From Duncaniella sp. (lineage in GTDB: Bacteria; Bacteroidota; Bacteroidia; Bacteroidales; Muribaculaceae): a DNA stretch of 12,265 nucleotides. Position numbers and translations under genes: made by a program. Below, in pieces: positions 6,427-12,265 of this stretch (positions are counted from its first letter, which is position 1; each line of letters opens with the position of its first letter). The notes beneath the pieces are model-generated. The model searched no databases. It was given only the letters and a program-made list of their open reading frames with translations, and was not told the origin of the DNA. The stretch spans positions 1-12,265 of the forward strand of contig JAIDJD010000037.1 of assembly GCA_029052375.1 (NCBI GenBank). The letters run 5' to 3'.

Positions 6427-6579
6427 ATCTGTATATTTGTTTCTTGGAGGGTTATTGTTTCGGTTTGTTTCTATGTGTCGGGCGGTCATTTTTCCGCTTT
6501 TGTACTATTAAAACACCATAGGGATGGATTGGTTCGGCCCCTGGCTGTTAAAAAGGATTAAGTGCCCGGCGGCCTCCGA

Positions 6580-8283
6580 TCAGGGCGTCAGCGCCACCGT
6601 GAGCATACCCCACAACACCAGCAGGATGTTGCTGAAGGCATACGTGACGGTATAGGCCATGGCCGGGATAGAGCTCCCGAGCATATCCTGGACTGCGCCG
6701 AGCGAGGCGGTGCTGGTGCGTGTCCCCGCACAGCATCCGAGGGTTATGGCCGCCGGAAACCTGAACACCTTGTGGCCGAGCCACAGGCCGAAGAGCAGGG
6801 GGACCAAAGTGCAGACGGCTCCCGCCACAAAGAGCATCCAGCCGATGCTGCGCAGGCCGGAGACAAACGACGGTGCCGACTCGATGCCGACCACCGCGAT
6901 GAACATCGTCAGGCCGAGGTTGTTCATCAGCCACAGCGCCGCCGGCGGGATATAGCCTATCGACGGTCTCTTGCACCTGAGCCAGCCGAAGACTATGCCG
7001 GCTATCAGCGAGCCCCCGCTGGTGCCGAAGCTGACCGGGACATCCCCGGCCCATATGGTGACGGCGCCAAGAAATCCGCCAATGAAGATAGCCAGGCAGA
7101 GAAACCGTATGTCGCTTGCCGTCGTGGGGCGTTCGGCATGGCCTATCTGACGGATAGCCTTCCAGACCTCTTCGCTCGAGCCCACGAGGGTGAGGATATC
7201 GCCCTTTCTGAGCCTCATGTCGGGGTCGAATCTCATATGGTTGCCCCCGCGCTCGATGTCGCGCACAGTGACGGCCCGCATGAAGGGAGCCGCCGCCAGC
7301 AGGCGTATGGGCTTGCCGGCATATTTCCGGGCCGAGATACGCACGGGGACGCGGTCTACGGGATAGGTGAGCAGTTCGTGATTGTCGGTCTCAGGCCCTA
7401 CCAAGTTGTAGATGCGGAGCATGAAGTGGTGGCGGCCGCAGAGCACGGCCTCGTCGCCCGGATAGAGCACATGAGAGGTGTCGGGAGTGACGATGTGCCC
7501 CTCGTGGCAGACTCGCCCTATGTAGACGGGCACTCCGTGGTGGCGCAGGTAGTTCTCAGCCTCGGCCACAGTCCGCGTGGTCCTGAAGAAGTGTCCCGTG
7601 AGCCTGTAGGCGCGGAACGCCACCGGCCTGCGGGCGTCGAAGTTGGCCGGGTCCTTGCGCCACGTCTCGTTGCTGAGCCTCTCCTCCATCTCGGCCGTCT
7701 CCCTCTTGACCTTCTCGAGGCCTCCGAGGAGCCTCGGCCCGAAGTTGCCGAGCAGGACCACAGTCCCGAGCGTGCCGAAGATATAGGTCACGGCATAGGC
7801 CACCGGTATGATGTCGAGCTCGCGGGCCTTGGCCGTCCCGTCTATCGGGAACTTGGCGATAGACTCGGCCCCGACTCCGATGAGCGACGAGCAGGTCTGC
7901 GACCCGGCAAACAGCCCCACGGCCTCGCCCTTGGAGTAGGAGAGTAGCCGGGACATGGCCAGCGTGGCCCCGAAACACATCGCGCTCATCGCCAGCGCAA
8001 AGCAGAGCTGCTTGAGGCCGGTGCCTTTCAGAGACTTGAAGAAATTGGGCCCCACGCTGTAGCCTATCGAGAAGAGAAACATCATGAAGAAGACCGTCTT
8101 GAGCGGTCCGGGGACTGGAATGTCGAGCTGGCCCACCGCCACGCCCGTCAGCAGCACAGCTGTCACACTGCCGAGCGAGAAACGGCCTATCCTGACACGA
8201 CCAAGCATAAAACCGACTCCCACGGTGAGGAACACCGCGAGAGCCGGATATGTCCTTAATATATTGGCGGCGTAGTCTGGCAT
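6580..8283 (-). CDS. aspT: AspT-family antiporter (aspartate:alanine exchanger type)
   Basis: A 567-residue inner-membrane protein with the AspT/YidE/YbjL duplication architecture. The N-terminal membrane half (~10-180) and C-terminal membrane half (~390-565) repeat the same motifs: FSLGSVTAVLLTGVAVGQL against FGTSGGSLIAGIVFGWL, IGYSVGPNFFKSLKG against VGIESAPSFVSGLR, and GSQTCSSLIGVG against CAGTRTSTASLGAV. Between them lies a ~200-residue soluble region with two RCK_C (TrkA-C)-like units (~217-295 and ~303-375), each ending in a GDE/GDILTLVG-type strand. The founding member swaps aspartate for alanine and, with an aspartate 4-decarboxylase, builds a proton gradient. No decarboxylase gene is adjacent here, so the substrate is inferred only from family. 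It is the last gene of the long minus-strand series, 117 bases after RNase Z, and may have its own promoter, though none is clear. Confidence 0.85.
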   Translation of the reverse strand: MPDYAANILRTYPALAVFLTVGVGFMLGRVRIGRFSLGSVTAVLLTGVAVGQLDIPVPGPLKTVFFMMFLFSIGYSVGPNFFKSLKGTGLKQLCFALAMSAMCFGATLAMSRLLSYSKGEAVGLFAGSQTCSSLIGVGAESIAKFPIDGTAKARELDIIPVAYAVTYIFGTLGTVVLLGNFGPRLLGGLEKVKRETAEMEERLSNETWRKDPANFDARRPVAFRAYRLTGHFFRTTRTVAEAENYLRHHGVPVYIGRVCHEGHIVTPDTSHVLYPGDEAVLCGRHHFMLRIYNLVGPETDNHELLTYPVDRVPVRISARKYAGKPIRLLAAAPFMRAVTVRDIERGGNHMRFDPDMRLRKGDILTLVGSSEEVWKAIRQIGHAERPTTASDIRFLCLAIFIGGFLGAVTIWAGDVPVSFGTSGGSLIAGIVFGWLRCKRPSIGYIPPAALWLMNNLGLTMFIAVVGIESAPSFVSGLRSIGWMLFVAGAVCTLVPLLFGLWLGHKVFRFPAAITLGCCAGTRTSTASLGAVQDMLGSSIPAMAYTVTYAFSNILLVLWGMLTVALTP

Positions 8284-8400
8284 ATGCGCGAAATATTGAG
8301 ATGCACGATATATGCAAGAACACGCCCCTCAGTCCGAAAGTTCAGAAAACCATCCCCCCGGCGCTCAGCTCCAAAACCGGAAACATCCCCCTCACAGCTT

Positions 8401-9327
8401 TCAACTCCCGACTTTGAAAACCATTCCCTCGTCTGAGAGAAACGTGTCCGGAAACACAAGCCGGGCCTCCGAGAGCAGGCGCTGTTCGCCCTCGGCATCG
8501 TAGCGTTTGGAATAATGTCCCAGTATCAGGCCCGAGGCCCCCGCCTCGCGCGCTGTCACAGCCGCCTCGCGCGCCGTCGAGTGTCCGCGCTCGCGCGCCA
8601 TTGCCGCAAGGTCGTCGCCATATGTAGCCTCGTGATAGACAGTCCCCACACCCTTCACAGCCTCGGCAACACGGGGGTCGAACATCGTGTCGCTGCAATA
8701 GGCATAGCTGCGTGGAGCGGGCGCCGGCCTTGTCAGGGCAGAGTTGGGTATTACGGTGCCGTCTGGCTTGATGAAGTCCGCCCCCTCCTTGATGGCCCTG
8801 CGCATGGCCACGGGCACTTTGTGGAACTCAAGCATATCCCCCCTGAGCGGACGGGCCGAAGGTTTCTCGCGGAAGATATAGCCCGAACAGGGGATGCGGT
8901 GGTAGAGCGGGAACGCCGTCACCGTCAGCCCACCGTCCTCGTAGACGGTCTCGGTGGCCCCGGGGGTTACGGGCGCATACCTGATGCGGAACGAGGGCTC
9001 GCGGTTGAAGAAATCCATCCACCCCCTGAGCAGGTCGAGTCCCTCGGCAAAGGCGTGGACCGTCACCTCTCCCTCTATGCCGTGCAGGGCCATGGTAGAG
9101 AGCAGGCCCGGAAGGCCGAAGAAGTGGTCGCCGTGCAGGTGTGAGATGAAGATATGTGTGAGCCTCGAGAACTTGAGGCCCTGCTTCCTGAAGCGTCCCT
9201 GTGTGCCCTCTCCGCAGTCTATCATGAAGAGCTTGTCGCGGAAGTCCACCACCTGGGCCGACTGGCTGTGTCGGGCCGACTGTGTGGCCGATGAGCATCC
9301 GAGGATATTGACGGTGAAGTTTGACAT
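8401..9327 (-). CDS. rnz: Ribonuclease Z (tRNA 3' endonuclease)
   Basis: A 308-residue metallo-beta-lactamase-fold nuclease that cuts tRNA precursors just after the discriminator base, so CCA can be added. It shows DCGEGTQGRFRKQG, the zinc motif SHLHGDH (H63, H65, D67, H68), H143 in LYHRIPCSGYIF, D213 in YCSDTMF, HEATYGDD with RGHSTA (H249), and LGHYSKRY (H271). The region ~155-200 is the flexible arm (exosite) that holds the tRNA elbow. Length fits the short RNase Z form. It starts 54 bases after the cyclo-ligase stop; that gap holds a small GC-rich hairpin. The tRNA-Pro-like sequence at the right end of the window has no encoded CCA, which is the substrate type that needs this enzyme. Confidence 0.95.
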   Translation of the reverse strand: MSNFTVNILGCSSATQSARHSQSAQVVDFRDKLFMIDCGEGTQGRFRKQGLKFSRLTHIFISHLHGDHFFGLPGLLSTMALHGIEGEVTVHAFAEGLDLLRGWMDFFNREPSFRIRYAPVTPGATETVYEDGGLTVTAFPLYHRIPCSGYIFREKPSARPLRGDMLEFHKVPVAMRRAIKEGADFIKPDGTVIPNSALTRPAPAPRSYAYCSDTMFDPRVAEAVKGVGTVYHEATYGDDLAAMARERGHSTAREAAVTAREAGASGLILGHYSKRYDAEGEQRLLSEARLVFPDTFLSDEGMVFKVGS

Positions 9328-9353
9328 GATATTTTAAGGTTGTGGATTGGCGT

Positions 9354-9376
9354 GGCCTCCGCAGGGCGGGACGGCC
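9354..9376 (-). other. Intercistronic GC-rich hairpin
   Basis: GGCC arms (9373-9376 and 9354-9357) enclose a CCGC/GCGG or TCC/GGA helix, between the cyclo-ligase stop and the RNase Z start. No T-tract follows on the minus strand, so it is not a typical terminator. It could be an mRNA processing or stability element, or chance in GC-rich DNA. Confidence 0.3.
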
Positions 9377-9381
9377 GGGTG

Positions 9382-9930
9382 TCAGATTTTCAGCAGGCGA
9401 GTTTCCGTTATCACAACATCTACCCTGACGTCGTGGGGCTCGGCCGGGATATCCTCGTCCATCAGCTGGAAGTCATATCCGACGCCCACCTTGAGGGCAC
9501 GTGTCTCGCGCAGGAGGCGGTCGTAGTATCCCTTGCCTCGGCCCACGCGGTTGCCTCGCCGGTCATAGGCTACGGCCGGCACCACCACCAGCTCCATATC
9601 GTCCACCGAGGCCGTATCGTCTCCGGTAGGCTCCTCGATGTGGAACGACCCGAGCGCCAGCCTCTGCTCGTCGTAGGGGAGTATCTCGAGGTTGAGGCCG
9701 TTGACCCTGGGCAGGTAGAAGTGCTTGCGTCCGGCCCACTTGTGTATGAACGAGCGTGTCGAGAGCTCGTCGGGCAGGGAGTGGTACATGAGTATCCTGT
9801 CGGCCATCATGAAGGCCGCGGTCTGCTCGAGCAGGCCGAACACACGTGCCGCGGCCGACTCGCGGTCCGAGTCGTCGAGAAGGGTCTTCCTTGCCTTGAT
9901 CCTGCGGCGGATGTCGTCTTTGTCAATCAT
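9382..9930 (-). CDS. 5-formyltetrahydrofolate cyclo-ligase (methenyl-THF synthetase)
   Basis: A 182-residue cytosolic enzyme that uses ATP to turn 5-formyl-THF into 5,10-methenyl-THF, returning stored folate to the one-carbon pool. The diagnostic nucleotide/folate site VVVPAVAYDRRGNRVGRGKG (~115-133), followed by YYDR, is intact, and the N-terminus has the usual basic helix (DIRRRIKARK). MYHSLPDELST and YDEQRLALG are the other family-typical segments. Its ATG overlaps the stop of the upstream peptidase gene in an ATGA (9930-9927), which strongly suggests translational coupling. dCMP deaminase lies two genes upstream, and both feed thymidylate synthesis. Confidence 0.92.
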   Translation of the reverse strand: MIDKDDIRRRIKARKTLLDDSDRESAAARVFGLLEQTAAFMMADRILMYHSLPDELSTRSFIHKWAGRKHFYLPRVNGLNLEILPYDEQRLALGSFHIEEPTGDDTASVDDMELVVVPAVAYDRRGNRVGRGKGYYDRLLRETRALKVGVGYDFQLMDEDIPAEPHDVRVDVVITETRLLKI

Positions 9931-11567
9931 TGCTTTGGAGAGGGGTTGTGGGTGACGGTGACGGGCGGCGTGGCGCGTCCGTCGCGAAGCGCCTCCAGAG
10001 CGGTCTTCACGGCCGGGTCAGTGAGGTTGTCCACCTCGAAGTATCCCTCTGTGCCGTAGATGTTGCGCGCTATCAAGGCCTTCAGTGTATTAACAAGAAG
10101 GTCGCGCGAAATGTTTATGTAGTACCACCTCGGGGCCACTCCGGCCTGGCGGGCATACTCGACAAAGTCGCTGAGCAGGGTGTCGTCGTCGGGCAGGAGA
10201 GCCATCATCCCGCGGGCGTCCCCGGCGGCCGAGAGTGCCTCGCGGTTGCGGTCGGCATATTCGAAGGTATACTTGTTGGGCAGGCCGAGGTTCGAGACCT
10301 TGAGATACCACGACGTGATGCCCGTGGTGTCGTTGGGCACGAAGATGTCGGGCATGATGCCTCCGCCGCCATAGACGGTGCGCCCGCCAAGGGTGGAGAA
10401 GCTCAGAGAGGTGTCCTGGCGTATGGAGTCGGCGCTGTACATCTCGCCATGCTCGAAGCGGGTCAGCAGGTCGCGCTCATAGTCGACGCCCGGGGCATAC
10501 GTCTTCTGTATGCATCGGCCCGAGGGTGTGTAGTAGCGGGCTATGGTCAGGCGCAGGGCGCTGCTGTCCGGGAGCTCGAGCTGGTGCTGTACAAGGCCCT
10601 TGCCGAACGAGCGCCTCCCCACGATGATGCCGCGGTCGTTGTCCTGCATGGCCCCGGCAAATATCTCGCTGGACGAGGCAGACATCTCGTCAATGAGCAC
10701 GGCCAGCTCGAAGTTCTTGAGAGAGCCAGAGCCGTCGCTCCCCGTGGTGGGCGAGTCGGGAGTGTGGGCTCCCTTCATTGAGACTATGGGGAGGTCTGCG
10801 TGGAGAAATTCGTTGGCCATGAGCACGGCGTGCTCCATGTAGCCCCCCGAGTTGCCGCGCAGGTCCACGATGAGTTTCCGCGCTCCCTGGCCCGTGAGCA
10901 TCAGGGCGTTGGTGAAGAACTCGTTGAAGGTCGACGCCCCGAACTTGTTGATGCGTATGTATCCGACGCCCGGCTCGATGATGTAGGCCGCGTCGATAGA
11001 GGTGACGGGGATGTCGTCGCGCATCACCTCGTACTCGAGTATGTCGGCCGAGGTGTGGCGCATGATGCCGAGGCGCACCGCCGAGCCCTTGGGCCCGCGG
11101 AGCATCCCCTTGACCTTGACGTCAGAGATGCCCTTGCCGGCCACGATGCTGTCGTCCACAGACACGATGCGGTCGCCGGCCATCAGGCCGGCCTTCTGCG
11201 AGGGGCCGCCCGAGATCACCTCGAGGACATTGATGGTGTCGCCCAAGAGGTTGAACGATATGCCTATGCCTGAGAAGGACCCCTCGAGGTCTTCGTTGAC
11301 CGTCTGGAGGTCTTCGGCGGGGATGTAGACCGAGTGGGGGTCGAGCCCGGCTATCAGGTCGGGCAGGGCCGCCTCGAGCAGCGAGTCGGTGTCGATTTCG
11401 TCCACATAGTTGCGGTCGATCATCTCGAGGATGGTGTCGAGCTTGGTGCGCGAGCTCCAGGAGAGGCTTCCGCCGGGGAGCTCCTTGCCTATCCATATGC
11501 CGGCCACCAGGGCCACGGCTATGGCCAGGGGCATCCAGACAGATGGACTTTTGAGACGCTTGTTCAT
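9927..11567 (-). CDS. S41 C-terminal processing peptidase (CtpA/Prc type)
   Basis: A 546-residue periplasmic serine protease anchored by one N-terminal membrane segment (~10-26, VWMPLAIAVALVAGIWI). Next come the DPHSVYIP segment (~76-83) and a PDZ domain (~95-180, GSFSGIGISF and KAGLMAGDRIV) that binds C-termini of substrates. The catalytic core has KLIVDLRGNSGG, the nucleophile S298 in SASSSEIF, the general base K323 in RSFGKG and Q327, in the expected 25- and 4-residue spacing. About 170 further residues follow the core, ending in a helical region. Such enzymes trim or degrade envelope proteins. The frame runs 19 residues upstream of the ATG at 11567, but only that ATG puts positive residues (MNKRLK) just ahead of the membrane segment. 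It starts 23 bases after the dCMP deaminase stop. Confidence 0.92.
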   Translation of the reverse strand: MNKRLKSPSVWMPLAIAVALVAGIWIGKELPGGSLSWSSRTKLDTILEMIDRNYVDEIDTDSLLEAALPDLIAGLDPHSVYIPAEDLQTVNEDLEGSFSGIGISFNLLGDTINVLEVISGGPSQKAGLMAGDRIVSVDDSIVAGKGISDVKVKGMLRGPKGSAVRLGIMRHTSADILEYEVMRDDIPVTSIDAAYIIEPGVGYIRINKFGASTFNEFFTNALMLTGQGARKLIVDLRGNSGGYMEHAVLMANEFLHADLPIVSMKGAHTPDSPTTGSDGSGSLKNFELAVLIDEMSASSSEIFAGAMQDNDRGIIVGRRSFGKGLVQHQLELPDSSALRLTIARYYTPSGRCIQKTYAPGVDYERDLLTRFEHGEMYSADSIRQDTSLSFSTLGGRTVYGGGGIMPDIFVPNDTTGITSWYLKVSNLGLPNKYTFEYADRNREALSAAGDARGMMALLPDDDTLLSDFVEYARQAGVAPRWYYINISRDLLVNTLKALIARNIYGTEGYFEVDNLTDPAVKTALEALRDGRATPPVTVTHNPSPKQ

Positions 11568-11590
11568 ACGCGATTCTGAAAGGTAAATTG

Positions 11591-12031
11591 TCAGTTGTCC
11601 CCTTCGGCGGGGATGTAACAGCATTCTATGCCTGCCCTCTTCAGCAGGTCGATGCCGTCGGTTATGCGGTAGAGGTCGGCGAAGACCACACGCCTGATGC
11701 CCGCCTGGATGATGAGCTTGGCACAGTCGAGACAGGGAGATGCGGTGATGTAGAGCGTAGAGCCCTCGGACGAGTTGTTGGAGCGCGCCACCTTGGTGAT
11801 GGCGTTGGCCTCGGCATGGAGCACGTAAGATTTGGTCTGGCCCGAGGCGGGGTCTTCGCAGACATTCTCGAACCCTGCCGGAGTGCCGTTGTAGCCGTCA
11901 GAGATTATCGTGCGCTCCTTGACCATGAGAGCGCCTACCTTGCGGCGCTCGCAGTATGAGTTCTCGGCCCAAATTGTGGCCATGCGCAGATAGCGCCGGT
12001 CGATGATTTCCTGCTTGTCAGGTGTGTTCAT
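11591..12031 (-). CDS. Deoxycytidylate (dCMP) deaminase
   Basis: A 146-residue cytosolic zinc enzyme that turns dCMP into dUMP, the substrate of thymidylate synthase. The zinc/proton-shuttle motif is HAEANAI (H72, E74), with SPCLDCAKLI (C100, C103). YNGTPAGFENVCED is the dCMP-deaminase (ComEB-like) substrate-loop sequence that separates it from plain cytidine deaminases. Length is normal for the bacterial form. A well-formed Bacteroidota promoter lies 22 bases ahead of the ATG, so this is the first gene of the downstream series (peptidase, folate cyclo-ligase, probably RNase Z). Human and T4 enzymes are allosterically controlled by dCTP/dTTP; whether this one is cannot be read here. Confidence 0.94.
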   Translation of the reverse strand: MNTPDKQEIIDRRYLRMATIWAENSYCERRKVGALMVKERTIISDGYNGTPAGFENVCEDPASGQTKSYVLHAEANAITKVARSNNSSEGSTLYITASPCLDCAKLIIQAGIRRVVFADLYRITDGIDLLKRAGIECCYIPAEGDN

Positions 12032-12053
12032 TCGCTTGCTGGGAAAATTTGTG

Positions 12054-12085
12054 CAAAGGTATAATATTTTACGCTATCCGCCAAA
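12054..12085 (-). promoter_or_regulatory. Bacteroidota-type promoter of the dCMP deaminase operon
   Basis: On the minus strand, TTTG (12085-12082), exactly 20 bases, then TACCTTTG (12061-12054): a full match to the -33/-7 consensus. The -7 box ends 22 bases before the ATG at 12031. It is the best promoter in the window. Confidence 0.8.
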
Positions 12086-12130
12086 CTTTGCAGGGGCCGA
12101 AAATCCGCAGACCCCACATTTGGCCGGGCA

Positions 12131-12173
12131 TCTCCGGGGGGGGAGGCAGGGCTAAATGATACGGCCCCGGAGA
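12131..12173 (-). repeat. Inverted repeat between the tRNA-like sequence and the dCMP deaminase promoter
   Basis: TCTCCGGGG (12131-12139) and CCCCGGAGA (12165-12173) are perfect 9-base inverted arms with a 25-base spacer. The left arm runs into eight consecutive G (12136-12143). It could end transcription from the tRNA-like locus, but no T-tract follows on either strand. Apart from this repeat and the promoter, I see nothing in 12086-12198. Confidence 0.45.
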
Positions 12174-12198
12174 CCTATCGGTTCCTCAGCCTCAGGTG

Positions 12199-12265
12199 TC
12201 GGGGTGAGTAGACTCGAACTATCGACCTAACGCACCCCCGACTCGTACTCTAAACAACTGAGCTA
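12199..12265 (-). tRNA. tRNA-Pro(GGG)-like sequence, degenerate, 5' end outside the window
   Basis: Read on the minus strand from the window edge, the sequence begins at tRNA position 8. A normal D-stem (GCTC/GAGT) is followed by exactly the 22 bases expected for the anticodon arm and variable loop, an intact T-loop (TTCGAGT, 12218-12212), and CACCCCG plus A73 (12199), which would pair with a CGGGGTG start just outside. The anticodon position reads GGG (12238-12236), with the acceptor end expected of a proline tRNA. Several key positions are wrong: G19 is T, the universal U33 is G (12239), the anticodon stem CGAGT/GCGTT has only one Watson-Crick pair, and the T-stem has an A-C mismatch at 50-64. 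No CCA is encoded. It may be a pseudogene, a relic left by integration, or an unusual functional tRNA. A tRNA finder would probably score it low. Confidence 0.55.

Noticed and set aside
6427..6489. 21-residue N-terminal extension of superoxide dismutase from the ATG at 6489
   Set aside because: Not a signal peptide (no hydrophobic core, Asn/Arg-rich) and absent from the family; the ATG at 6426 aligns with known enzymes.
6562..7947. 461-codon plus-strand frame opposite the AspT-type transporter
   Set aside because: Arg/Glu/His-rich with no domain, and antisense to a well-formed membrane protein.
8284..8320. Possible leaderless promoter (TTG ... TATTTCG) for the AspT-type gene
   Set aside because: The -7 element departs from the consensus and the implied start site falls on the ATG; too weak to annotate.
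11578..11609. TACCTTTC ahead of the S41 peptidase, like a -7 box
   Set aside because: The last base differs from the consensus and there is no TTTG at the -33 distance; the gene is 23 bases behind dCMP deaminase and is better explained by co-transcription.
1..12265. CRISPR array, insertion sequence, phage or defence genes
   Set aside because: No regularly spaced repeats, transposase, integrase or nuclease motifs were seen on either strand; gene content is housekeeping.

Overview
The window looks like a chromosomal housekeeping segment from a GC-rich member of the Bacteroidota, most likely the order Bacteroidales. The grounds are promoters of the TAnnTTTG (-7) / TTTG (-33) type found in that phylum, several upstream of genes and one with exact 20-nt spacing, and protein types typical of the group: a PRTase-free OMP beta-barrel, a Porphyromonas/Bacteroides-like superoxide dismutase, a cupin-fused mannose-1-phosphate guanylyltransferase type, and a biotin-dependent carboxyltransferase of the OadA/PycB family. 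A Muribaculaceae-like host is a guess from the GC-rich codons and is not proven.

Layout. Positions 1-537 (+) hold the 3' end of a mannose-1-phosphate guanylyltransferase/cupin gene, closed by a strong hairpin terminator. Facing it are two minus-strand genes: a small outer-membrane beta-barrel protein (641-1252) and a carboxyltransferase with a C-terminal biotinyl domain (1394-3310), which has its own promoter just upstream. Then come a metallo-beta-lactamase-fold hydrolase (3434-4075) and rsmG (4080-4700), a tight minus-strand pair. RsmG is transcribed divergently from the CvfB-type S1 RNA-binding protein (4779-5624, +), across a 78-bp region with a -7 box for each direction. CvfB converges on sodB (5848-6426, -), and each gene has its own hairpin terminator.

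From 12031 down to 6580, five minus-strand genes follow each other with small gaps: dCMP deaminase, an S41 C-terminal processing peptidase, 5-formyl-THF cyclo-ligase (ATGA overlap with the peptidase), RNase Z and an AspT-type antiporter. A well-formed promoter lies ahead of the dCMP deaminase. The first three are very probably one transcript. dCMP deaminase supplies dUMP, and the cyclo-ligase returns folate to the pool used by thymidylate synthase, so nucleotide/folate metabolism is the one visible functional theme. At the right edge, a minus-strand tRNA-Pro(GGG)-like sequence is cut by the window and carries several changes at normally invariant positions.

I see no mobile element, CRISPR array, defence island or clearly new multi-gene system. 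The points most worth a second look are the degenerate tRNA-Pro-like sequence, the preference for AUA isoleucine codons in rsmG and cvfB despite GC-rich codons elsewhere, an apparent insertion in the carboxyltransferase, and start-site traps (a TTG inside a -7 box; a long false N-terminal extension of rsmG).
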